Below, piece by piece: positions 48,801-61,000 of a stretch of 64,000 bases of DNA; position 1 is the first letter of the stretch; each line of letters opens with the position of its first letter. Under the pieces are notes generated by a model. It saw only the letters and a list, made by a program, of their open reading frames with translations. It did not search any database and had not been told where the DNA came from. The position numbers and the translations under genes were made by a program. The stretch comes from Proteles cristata cristata (lineage: Eukaryota > Chordata > Mammalia > Carnivora > Hyaenidae), in the NCBI GenBank assembly GCA_017311185.1, contig JAESUZ010000463.1, positions 766,642 to 830,641 of the forward strand, written 5' to 3'.

Positions 48801-51800
48801 CACTCTTTTGGACCATTATTGCTGGGGACCATGATAGAACCTTGAAGGAACCAAAGGAGCAGGTGAGAAATGTTTTGAAGGGTCATCCTGCCTGTATTCT
48901 AAGTGTTACCACATGCTGGGGAATGTCTTTAGCCGAAATATATAATTAGGTATCCATTTCCTAGTGCCCATAAATACTTACTGATATATCAACATTTAGA
49001 GATACAATGTACGGAGCCCCTGGGTGGCTCAGTCAGTTAAGCATCTGACTTCAGCTCAGGTCATGATCTCATAGTTTGTGAGTTCAAGCCCCATGTCAGG
49101 CTCTGTGTTGACAGCTCAGAACCTGGAGCCCAATTTGGATTCTGTGTCTCCCTTTCTCTCTGTTCCTCCCCTACTCATACACTCTCTCCTTCAAAAGTAA
49201 AAAAAAAAAATTCAAAAAAATTTTGAATAAAAAAATAAAGATTTTTTATTAATCTGAGGTCACAATTTCATCAGAGAACTAAGTGAGGCAGGTCAGGAAA
49301 AGAAATTCAAGTCTGTGTACACAGGTCGAGGTAGCCTGCTTTCTATGAGACTTCTAGTCCTCAGAAAGTGGTTCATGGCCTCCTGCAAATTATAAACAGA
49401 GATTGCCCTTTTCAGTTCAGTACAGAGCCACCTTCATTACTGATGCATTGAAATGTAGAGATTTAAGGTTTATTTTGGACTATTATGCAAGGAAGTAGTT
49501 TGACTCATTGACTTCATCTTGTAATTCGCTTGCTCGCCACTGATACAGGTGAGAAGGGCAAAGCACATCGTGGTGCATGAAGACTTTGATAGACAGAGCT
49601 CTGACTCTGACATCGCCCTAATACAACTGAGCTCTCCTCTGGCGTTCAACTCCGTAGTGAGGCCGGTGTGTCTCCCACAAAGCATGGAGCCACTCTTCTC
49701 CTCTGAGATCTGTGCTGTGACTGGATGGGGAAGCGTTAGTGAAGGTAAACATTTTACTTTTGCATAAACATTATTGCCAGTTGTTTTGAAAACTTGGCAC
49801 GGAAATGATATCAAGCAGTATCTACTTTAGCTTTTCTTCCTTCTGAAAGATAGAACCCATGTTTTATTTAGTCATAGGTGATTATAGAATAAGCGGTCTT
49901 AATATTATTCCTTCAGGATGACTAATTATAGGTAGGGCTGATCTGTAAAGAGGCCAACAGTACATTTTTTGGCCATGTGTTCCATGTCACAGTTATCCGA
50001 CTCTGCCATTGTAGTGGAATCAGCCGTAGACACACAAGCGTAACAGAATGGATGTGGTTGTGCTCCAGCAGGAGTTTATTTATGAAATTTAAATTTCATA
50101 TAATATTCATGTGTCACAAAATATTACTCTTGGATTTTTAAACCTCATTGTAAAGGGTACAAGTCATTACTAGGAGGGCTTGGGGTGAGGCCGGCTCAGA
50201 ATCGGTCTGCGGCTGTGGTCTGCCAGCCCCTGGGCTAGCTCGCACAGTTCTTAAAGCCGTAGCAAACTACCGACAGATCTGAATGGGTTGATGCTTGCGT
50301 TTTGCTTCTTTTCACTATAGATCATTTTCTTTTACTTTTTTCTTCTGTTCATGTGTCAATTTTTGGAATCTGCTTGTGCGCGAGCGTAGCTTACTGTGCC
50401 ACCTGCCGCCAAACTGCGTTTTCCTCGAACCTGCCCAACCACTAGATGGGGAGGTTTTATCCTCCCCATGTTGTAAATGAGGATATCGTAGCTCAAAAGA
50501 TTTAAATCACTTGCTAAGATCCCGTAACTAATATATATCAAAGCTAGGATTTAAAATCAGCATGGTTCAGGGGCGCCTGGGTGGCTCAGTTGGTTAAGTG
50601 GCCAACTTCGGCTCAGGTCATGATCTTGGGGTTCGTGGGTTTGAGCCCCGCGTCGGGCTCTGTGCTGACTGCCAGCTCAGAGCCTGGAGTCTGTTTCATA
50701 GTCTGTGTCTCCCTCTCTCTCTGACCCTCCCCTGCTCATGCTGTCTCTCTCTCTCTCTCAGAAATAAATAATATATTTTTAAAAAAAAATCAGCATGGTT
50801 CAGCTGATACTCTTTGAATGGTGCTTTTTTTTTTTTTTTTTTACATTTTGAATAAAGTCTGAACTGTTAGCCTGACTTGGAAAACTTTCTGTGACGTGGC
50901 TTCCACTTACCTCTCCAACTTCCTTCTCCCCTCCCTCCCCCCCCCGCCGCAGTGTCCCCTTCAGGCACTGTGGTCTTCTTCCTTCCTCTGCAGCACAACA
51001 CCAGTTCTGCTTTCTGAAGCTTGAATACTCTTGCTCCAGTCTTCTCTGAGCTGCCTCCTCATCGTTCTGCTCACAGCTCAGAACGGCACTCCTTTGCCAT
51101 GTCACTTCACTGCTGCAGAGTGCCCTTCCATCACTTTCTGCATGACCCGGTTTTATCATTTCATCCCACGTGACTGTACTTTGACGTTAGTGTATGTAGT
51201 CATTCTCCACATCTCATCTGTTAGAGCGGAAGCCTCGTGGCAGCAGGTGCCTAATTCACCAGTCTCCCCCAGGGCTACAAGTCCACCTAGCATAGAGTAA
51301 ACGCTCAGTACATTTTTTTTTTTGACTGACTAGCTTCCAAGCCCTTCAGTACATATGCCTGTTCTCTGACACCTTCAACTGTCACCACCTCCACGACCAC
51401 CAGACAATTGAGAGGCATTACAGTCTTGGGAAAGGTGAATTCATTCTTTCAATCCGAGGGAAAATGAGTTCTTAATTTTAAGGCATGGTAAAGACTGGTG
51501 GTGGGGATGACCCCTAATAAGAGGACTGTAAATACATCACATTTATTTATGTATTACATTGATACATTAAAAAGCAAAAGCTTTAGAGTCCAACTTGAGC
51601 TTAAGTGCCAGTTTTGCCCCACATGGGCTGTGAGATCAAATTTTCAAAACTCTGGGTTTTTTTCATTTGTGAGGTCAATGTGATCATGTGTGTGAACAAC
51701 CTACCTCACAATGTTGTATTATTGGGTTGGAGTAATATTAAGGTGCTATATAAATATAAGGTACTTGCTAACACTAAACTTTTAAAAAATTAGTCATGAA

Positions 51801-51985
51801 TCCAAAGTGATAGAGTAAGTCATGCAAGATACATGTTAACACAGTCCTGCCTGAGGGTCAGTTATGAGAAGTGTTGTAGTGTTCATGGTTAGCCTTATAG
51901 CCTTAATTTTTAGCCCTTTTTAAAAAATTTTTTTAATGTTTAATTTTGAGAGAGAGAAATACAGAGCATGAGCAGGGGAGGGGCA

Positions 51986-52021
<36 letters not shown>

Positions 52022-55000
52022 CAGAGACAGAGACAGAATCCAAAGCAGTCTCCAAGCTCTGAGCTTTCAGCACAGAGCCCAACACAGGACTCAAACCCAT
52101 GAACCATGACATCATGACCTGAGCTGAAGCTGGATGCTTAACCAACTGAGCCACCCAGATGCCACCATTTTTAGTCCTTTTAAATTAGAATTGAGATTAG
52201 TCTCAGTGACAATAGAGGAAAAGGGAATATGATTTGGGTTTATATTAGGAAGTCATATGTTATCACATTTATATTTTTGTCTCTAAATATACCATTTAAA
52301 AATATAAAATCATATACATCCTATACAACACCAATTCCTATTTTGCTGAATTTTTCTTACTAAATTTATGTGTAACAATATTTGAAACACTACACTTTAA
52401 ATCAAATATAAGCTAGAAAAAAAGTGTTTCTGGTTTTGTTCTTTTGATAATGTATTCCTTTACCAAGATGCCGCGTTTGGGAAATGAAGAACACCCTATA
52501 TGAGACACTTAAATTTTTTTTTTAAATATTTTTATTTATTTCTAGGAGAGAGAGAGACAGCGTGAGCAGGGGAGGGTCAGAGAGAGAGGGAGTCACAGAC
52601 TGAAACAGGCTTCAGGCTCTGAGCTGGCAGTCAGCACAGAGCCCAACGCGGGGCTCAAACCCACGAACCGCGAGATCATGACCCAAGCGAAAGTCGGACG
52701 CTTAACCGACTAGGCCACCCAGGCTCCCCGACACTTAAATTTTTTTAGCTAACATCAGCTCAGGACACACTGAGTGATTGCAATTATATTACTGCAGAGG
52801 AAGTCTGAACTTAAATATGTCTTTTTTAAATATAATGTGTTGTTTACTTCCTTATGAAGCTGTCTTCCTGAATCTGTTTCTTAAGCAGATGGCAGCCCAG
52901 CAAGGCGCTTACAGCAGATTCGGGTGCTTGTGTTAGAAAGAGAGGTCTGCGAACGCGCTTACTGCTCTCCCCGAGGAGGGGTCACGGAGAAGATGATTTG
53001 TGCTGGCTTTGCAACCTCTGGAGAGAAGGATTTCTGTCAGGTGAGAGGACTCTGATTTTGCAGAGGAAGATGCAGAGTCATCTGCTGGAGATTCTCCATA
53101 GACGGGAGGAGACATGCTCAGAACCACAGGTAACCATCGCAGCCTGTGCCTGCTGGCCTCACACCACGCCCTTCCAGGAAGGCCGAGAGGACAATGGGGA
53201 GAGTGAGTTCCTGACTCCAAACGTGCTGAGACGGAGAGAGGGCGGCAGCAGCCTAGAGCCAGAGAGCAGGTGGTGAGCGAGGAGCCCATGAAAACACACG
53301 GACAGGGGCGCTGCTAACTGGCCCGCAGGAAGGAAGATGTGTGTGTTCAAGAGGTTAAGGGTTTGGGAAAAGATGAACAAACAGAGGGATTCTAAGTCAG
53401 TGTGTCCTACTTATGACATAAGGTTTTTATTGGGTTTTTAACATTTATTTTTAAAATCTTTTTAGAAAATGTTTTATTTATTTTTGAGAGAGAGGGAGAG
53501 ATGCATGCGGGAGGGGTGGAAGAAGGGGGACACGGGATTTAAAGTGAGATCCCCATGCTGTCAGTACAGAGCCTGATGCAGGGATCAAACACGTGAACCC
53601 TGAGATCATGATCTGAGCCAAAGTTGGATGCTTAACCAACTGAGCCACCTAGGTACCCCAGTTTTCACTGTTCGAAATTAATATGAATCTCCTGTGTACT
53701 CACTCTTAATTGTCTACCACAGATTAAAATAATTGTGAAGAGAATGAGAAACTTTGAAAAAATGTTATTCATATGCAATGGAAAACAAATCACAAAACAA
53801 TAGTTTAATTTCCGTGATATTTAGAGGCAAAAGCAGTGCAGATATATTCACACATCAGTTGCACAAGCATGCTATTGGCAAGTTCATATCAGCTAAGAGG
53901 AAGACGGAATGTGGACAAATGGATTGTAAAACACCAGCTTTAATATCCACGAGGCCAACTGAGGAATGTGACTTCACATATACAACCAAAAAGGATTCCT
54001 AATGGTCTGTAGCCCACCTTCAGTATTCAGTCTGGATTTGAAGCAACCCACTGTTGGGAAAGACAGGGTCTTCAGGGCAGATCTTCTTCTCCCGGTCTGA
54101 CATTTCAGACTGGTCTAGAGTACAGAGGGAAGAAAGGCTCAACCTCTACTTTGTGCTACTTTTGATAATCTTTCCCCTTAATCAAAAAACATGAACCAGG
54201 GGCGCCTGGGTGGCTTAGTCGGTTAAGCGTCCGACTTTCGCTTAGGTCATGATCTCGCGGTTGTGGGTTCGAGCCCCGCGTCGGGCTCTGTGCTGACTGC
54301 CAGCTCAGAGCCTGGAGCCTGTTTCGGTCTGTGACTCCCTCTCTCTCTGACCCTCCCCTGCTCACGCTGTCTCTCTCTCTTCTAGAAATAAATAAAACAT
54401 TAAAAAACAAACGTGAACCAATGGGAGAAAACTGGGTGTTAATCTAGGTGGACGTCTTTCCATGTGAGAATGTGAGCTGAGAAAAAAGGAAGTCCCCTCT
54501 TTACACTGAGTATCAATTGATGGTAGTTAGACTCTTTCATGGTAGTAGTAGTTTGTGGTGTCAACCACTACTCAGATTCTGTTTTCTGTATTTCAGAAGC
54601 AGATCCTGAGACAAGGATTCAGGTACAATGGTCTGTTTAGGAAGTGGCACTGTCCTGGTCAGAAAGTCAGAAGGGTGCTATAGGGAAGGGAAGGCAGGCA
54701 TTGGAAGATGTGCTATCAAGTCAGCTCCCACAGTAAGGGGACTGAGCTTGATCCTGCGACTGCAAAATACATGCAGCACATGCGGTCCCATCCGGTCCCA
54801 TCCAAGGGGCCGGGCGAGGGAGCCAGACTTTACCAGAGTCACAGTTCCACGGCTGCTGGGGTAGGAGACTGTTAATTCCTCAGCACTGTCCACACTTCCT
54901 GCCTGCCTCATGGATGTGGTGGAGGAGGGGAGGAGCCCTCAGGCACAGGGCCAGGAGGGCAACTGGAAGACTTGAGGAATATGGGACGGGCATTCACACG

Positions 55001-58000
55001 TCTGCCAGAGGACAGAAATGCTATGTTATAAAAATCAAATAGGAAAATTCTCTGAACTAATGTATTTATTCTTCCCCTTTCGAGAGATGGTTTTCCTCTG
55101 TGCTTTGAATCAAGGAACTCATAAATGGCTCCGTTATCGCTGTCCTCTTTGACAGCATCTGACATTAAGGGAATACCTTACTCTGTATCAAGAGAGCAAA
55201 GAGAACTAGGGAGGGAATTAGGTCCATGTTATTGGAGATCCAAATATTGTGATCTCAGTGGGCACTTAATTTCAGCTACATCAAACTGTCACTTTGCATC
55301 GTGACCGACTTTGCTGCCAATGAAAGGCGAGGAAAATAGAGGAGTTAAGATTCTGGCTAATAAGTGGAGCTAGTTAAGAACACTAAATTACTAGCAAGAT
55401 GACTTCAGAAACATTGATAAAGTGGACTCTAGCATTTCTATCGGGTAGTTGATTTTTACCCTCCTGTGTGTGCTCAGAGGTAATGGACCTGCTAATGTGA
55501 TTTCTCATCCAGGAAGGTGAACTAGAATGTGGAAATGCAGAGACACAGAGTTCCAGACATGTGGTGTAGAATCCTGTGCTCCTTCGCTCACAACACATCT
55601 AGACAGTTTTTAAAAGTTCAAGTTCCATGACCTACAGAGTGATCTCTGTCCTCACAGAGTGGTGTATGTCCCGTTCCTGCTGACTTTTCCAATGTATTGC
55701 ATACTTGTCTTCCTGACATATTTCAGCCACACGGACTACTTTTTGACCACACAACCTGCCTAACTTGAGGCCTTAGCCCACATATCACTTCTGCATAAAA
55801 TGCTATTCTTCCTGGTTTTTGAAAATCCAGCTCCTTCTCATCTTTCATGGATCCACTCAAATGCTACTGTAACTACATACACATATACGTGCGTATAAGT
55901 ACACGCAAATGCCTGCCTTTATTCTCTACTGTTCTAAACATTTTCTTTAGAGCTGTTATCACCGTCTAATTTGTTGACACTCTCTCTTGCTCTGAACGCC
56001 TAGCTCACAACAAGCACTGAATATTTGTTCGAAAATAAGTAGATACTATTTGCTGATTGAATATTTACCATATGCTAGGCCCTGTGATAGGTACAGGCAA
56101 TAAACAATGAATGAGACAGGATCTGGAATGTTTGTAATATCCTGAAAAATTCTATATTTAATATGTATTATTACTGGATGAATAAGTGATTTAAGACACA
56201 AAACCTGGCTTGACACATCAGACCATTTCAAACTGGAGGGGAGTCGTCCGTATATATAACCTCATTTCACAAGGAAAAAAATTAGGCCCAGAGAAAATGT
56301 TAATTTCTCTACACCATAGGCTAGGGAGTCTATCTCCCTATTTCCATTTTAGGATTTCTTCTCTGAGATTCTTCACATAAAATAAACTGTATCATGTCAT
56401 CAGTTCAGTTTACTTTATGAGAAGAGAAAGGATTTATTGTGATTCTAAGTCCATTTGTGTCAAAAAAAAAAAAAAAAAAGTAGGGGAGCCTGGGTGTCTG
56501 AATCAATTAAGCAGCCTACCTGAGCTCATGTCTTGTTCCCATGGTTCGGGAGTATTGAGACCCTCATCAAGCTCTGCACTGATAGTGCTCTTTTCTCCCC
56601 CTCCTCCATTTCTCTCTGTCTCTGTCTCATAATAAACAAATAAACTCAAAAAGCTAAGAAGGGCTGATTACAAATGAGGCTTCCTTAAGATGCAAATCCT
56701 ATGTTTTAAGACTTTATTTTATAGCTTTATTGAGCTGTAATTGCCATATAACATTGTATAAGTTTCAGATGTATAATGTGACGATTTGATGCAGTCGTGT
56801 ATTGTGAAATGCTTACCACAGTAGAGTTAGTCAAAACCTCCATTACTTTTTATAATTACCATTTCTTTCTTGTGGTGAGAACACTTATGGTCTACTTTTG
56901 TAGCAACTTTTAAATACACAATACAGTATAGTTAACCATAGTCACCATGTTGTACATTAGATCCCCAGATTGTTCATCTTATAACTGCAAGTGTGTACAC
57001 TTTGACCAAGATCTCCCCATTTTCCCTACTCTCCTACCCCTAGTAACCATTCATTCATTCATACTAGTTCTTTGAGTTTAGCTTTGATAGATTCCATATA
57101 TAAGTGATATCATACAGTATTTGTCTTTTGCTGTCTGACTTTTCATTTAGCATAACATCCTCAATGATCATGCCTGTTGTCACAAATGGATTTCTTTTGT
57201 TCTCATGGGTGAATAATATTCCATTTTATGTATATATGTGTGTGTATATATATGTATATATATCATATTTTTTATCTTTTCATTCTTTGACAGAAAAACA
57301 GGTTGTTTTCATATCTTGGCTATAGTGAATAAAACTACAATAAATGTGGGAGTGCAGATACCTCTTTGATAACCTGGTTTTCTTCCCTTTGGACATATAC
57401 CCAGAAGTGGATCATATCACAGTTAATTTTTAATATTTTGAGTAATGTTTGTATTATTTTCCATAGTAAAGTAGCAATTTACATTCCTACCAACAGTGCA
57501 AAACGGTTCTTTTTCTCCACATCCTTACCAACATTTTTTGTCTTATCTTTAAGAAAAATTTTTTTACATTTATTTATTTTTGGGAAACAGAGCATAAGTA
57601 GGGGAGGAGTAGAAAGAGAGGGAGACACAGAATCTGAAGCAGGCTCCAGGCTCTGAGCTGTCAGCACAGAGCCCGACGCAGGGCTTAAACTCACAAACCG
57701 TGAGATCATGATCTGAGCTGAAGTCAGGCACTTAACTGACTGGGCCGCCCAGGAGCCCCTTTCTCTTATCTTTTTGATGATACCTATTCTAACAAGTGTG
57801 AAGTGATATATCATTGTAGTTTTGATTTGCATTTCCCTGATGATCGGTGATGCTGGGCATCTGTTCATGTACCTATTGCTCCTCTGTACATCTTCTTTCA
57901 GAAAATGCCTGTTCAGATCCTCTGCCCATTTTTTTAGTTTGGATGGTTTCTGTTATCAATTTGTGAGTTCTTTACATATTTTGGATATTAACCCTTTATC

Positions 58001-61000
58001 AGATATATGGTTTGCAGATATTTTTCCCATCTCGTAGATTGCCTTTTCATTTCTGTTGATTGTTTCTTCTGATGTTTAGAAGCGTTTGTTTGTTTGTTTG
58101 TTTGTTTGTTTTTAAAAGATTTTTATTTATTTCTAGGAGAGAGAGAGAAAGACAGCGTGAGCAGGGGAGGGTCAGAGAGAGAGGGAGTCACAGACTCTGA
58201 AACAGGCTCCAGGCTTTGAGCCGGCAGTCAGCACAGAGCCCGACGCGGGGCTCGAACCCACGAACCGCGAGATCATGACCCAAGCGAAAGTCGGACGCTT
58301 AACCGACTAAGCCACCCAGGCGCCCCTAGAAGCGTTGTTTGTTTTATGTAGTTCCACTTATTGACCCTTGCTTTTGTTGCTCGTGCTTTTGTTTTCATAT
58401 AAAAAAATTAAAAATTGTTGCCAAGACAATGTCAAGGACCTTTCCCCCATGTTTTCTTCTGGAGGTTCTACAACTGGTAGCCTTATATTTAAATCTTAAA
58501 TCTGTTTCAAGTTATTTTGTGGCTGAGTGGTGTAAAATAGGGTCCAATTCCTTTCTTCTGCTAGTGGCTATCCAGTCTTCCCAACATCATTTGTCGAAGA
58601 GATGATCCTTTCCCCCATGAGTATTCTTTGCTCCTTTGGAAAATATTAGTTGACTGGATATACGAGGGTTTTTCTAGGCTCATGAGTCTAGCTCATTTAC
58701 GTATGTGTCTGTTTTTATGCCAGTACCATACTATGTTGATACTATAGATTCATAACATATTTTTAAAATCAGGAAGTGTGATGCCTCCAGCTTTGTTCTT
58801 TCTTAGGATTGTTTTGGCTATTTAGGGTCCTTTGTGGACCATATGAATTTTAGGATTATTTTTTTCTATTTCTGTGAAAAATTTCATTGGAATTTTGAAG
58901 TTGACTGCACTAAACTGCTTTGTTTAGTAGGACACAAAATTAATTCTTCCAATCGTGAACATAAGAATGTGTACTTATCAGTTTATGTATTTATCAGTTT
59001 CTTGCATCAGTCTTACAGTCTTCACTGTAGAGATCTTTCACCTTTTTGGTTATGTTTATTCCTAAGTATTTGATTTTGAGATACTTTTGTTTACAGGATT
59101 ATTTCCTTTATTTTTTATTTTTCTTTATTTTTCTTTATTTCTTTTTTTTTCAAGTTTCTTTTTTCTAGGAGAGAGAGAGACAGCGTGAGCAGGGAAGGGT
59201 CAGAGAGAGAGGGAGACACAGACTCTGAAACAGGCTCCAGGCTCTGAGCTGGCAGCCAGCACAGAGCCTGATGTGGGGCTTGAACCCACAAACCATGAGA
59301 TCATGACCTAAGCGAAAGTCGGATGCTTAACTGACTAAGCCACCCCGGTGCCCCCCTTTTTTTTTTTTTTTCAAATTTTAATTTAAATTCCAGTTAGTTT
59401 TAACATACAATGTGGTATTGCTTTGAGGTGTAGAATTTAGTGATTCAACACTTACAGCAACCTGTGCTTATCACAACAATTGTCTTCCTTAACCCCCTGT
59501 TTCTTTTTCATATGTTTTGTTATTACTGTGTAGAGACACAACAATTTCTGTATGTGTGCTTTGTATCATGAAACTTTGCTATGTTTATTGATTAGTGCTA
59601 ACAGCTTTGTATGTTTTTAGTTCTAACAGTTTTTTGATGGAGTCTTTAGGACTTTCTTAGACCATATCCTCTGCAAATAAAGACCATGTTACTTCTTCCT
59701 TCCTGATTTACTCCTTCCTTCCTTTTATTTCTTTTTCTTGCCTATGTTCTATGCCTAGGACCTCCAATACTATATAGAATAGTAATAGTGAGAGTGGGCA
59801 CCCTTATTTTGTTTCTGATCTTACAGGAAAAGCTTTCAACTTTTCACTATTGAGTACAAGGTTAGCTGTGGTTTTGTTATATATGACCCTTCTTATGTTG
59901 AGATGTGTTCTATCTATACCTAATTTGTTGAGGGTTTTTAGCATGAAAGGATGTTGCATTTTGTCAAATACATTTTCTGTACTATTTAGGTAGTAATATG
60001 TTTTTAAACTTTCATTCAATTAATGTGGTGTATCACATTCATTGATTTATGTATGTTGAACTATCCTTGCATCACTAGAATAAATCCCACTTGATCATAG
60101 TGTATATGTCTTTTAATATGCTGTTGAATTCAGCTTGCCAGTATTTTGTTTCGGATTTTTGCACTTATGTTCATCAGGGATATTGACCTATGAGTTTTCT
60201 TCTCTTGTAATGTCCTTATCTGGCTTTGGTATCAGGGTAATTCTAACCTCATGAAATGAGTTTTAGGGTAGTCCCTCCTCTTCAGTTTTTGGGAAGAGTT
60301 TAAGGATTGAAGTTAATTCATTTTCTTTTTTTTAAAGTTTATCTATTATGAGACAGATAAAGACAGTGCAAGTACAGGAAGAACAGAGAGTGAGAGAGAG
60401 AATCCCAAGGAGGCTCCGTGCTGCCAGTGCAGAGCTTGACACGAGGCTAGAACTCATGAAACCGTGGGTCATCACCTGAGCTAAAACCAGGTCGTATGCT
60501 TAACCAACTGAACCACCCAGGCAATCCGGAAGTTAATTCTTCTTTAAATGTTTAGTAGAATTCACCAGTGAAGCCATCTGGTCCTGAGCTTTACTTTTGT
60601 TGGAATGTGTATGATTAATGATTCAATCTCCTTGCTCATATTGGTCTATTCTGATTTTCTAATTCCTCATGATTAAGTTTTGGTAGTTTGTATGTTTCTA
60701 AGAATTAATCTACTTGTTTCAGGCTATCCAATTTCTTGATGTATAGCTCTTCATAACAGTCTCATGATTCTTTGTATTTCTGTGCTATCAGTTATAATAC
60801 CTCCTCTCTCATTTGTGATTTTATTTATTTTACTTTAAGCACTCTAAGGTATATAAATTGATAAAGTATTAATATTTTTAAATTAAAGAATAAATGTGTT
60901 GTGAATAAATTATTGGCTATTCCTGTTCAAAAATTGAATGCAGAAACTCTGACTAAAGCAGTTTTCTAGAACACATTTTTTTGGTGTTTCAGGGAGACTC

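Larger units (their letters stand above)
56700..60870 (-). mobile_element. Old LINE-1 (-), broken, with nested SINEs
   Basis: The order on the minus strand is ORF2 (for example residues [20 protein letters not shown] near 59930-59870), then the 3' UTR down to about 56705. Many stops and gaps. Interrupted by SINEs at 57560, 58110, 59150 and 60330 and by another LINE-1 3' piece at about 59370-59500. Confidence 0.85.
53041..60992 (+). other. OVCH1 intron 18, repeat-rich
   Basis: The largest intron in the window (about 8 kb). Sequence from 54420 to 56410 is mixed unique and L2-like (about 55640-56040, +); 56480 to 60870 is almost all LINE-1 and SINE. No exon was found in it. Confidence 0.6.

Noticed and set aside
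51995..52035. Regular ACAGAG units, considered as a structured array
   Set aside because: They are a microsatellite grown from the GA-rich block of a minus-strand CanSINE. There are no spacers, so it is not a CRISPR-type array.
59804..60019. A 72-codon minus-strand frame resembling reverse transcriptase
   Set aside because: It is a piece of the broken old LINE-1 in OVCH1 intron 18.
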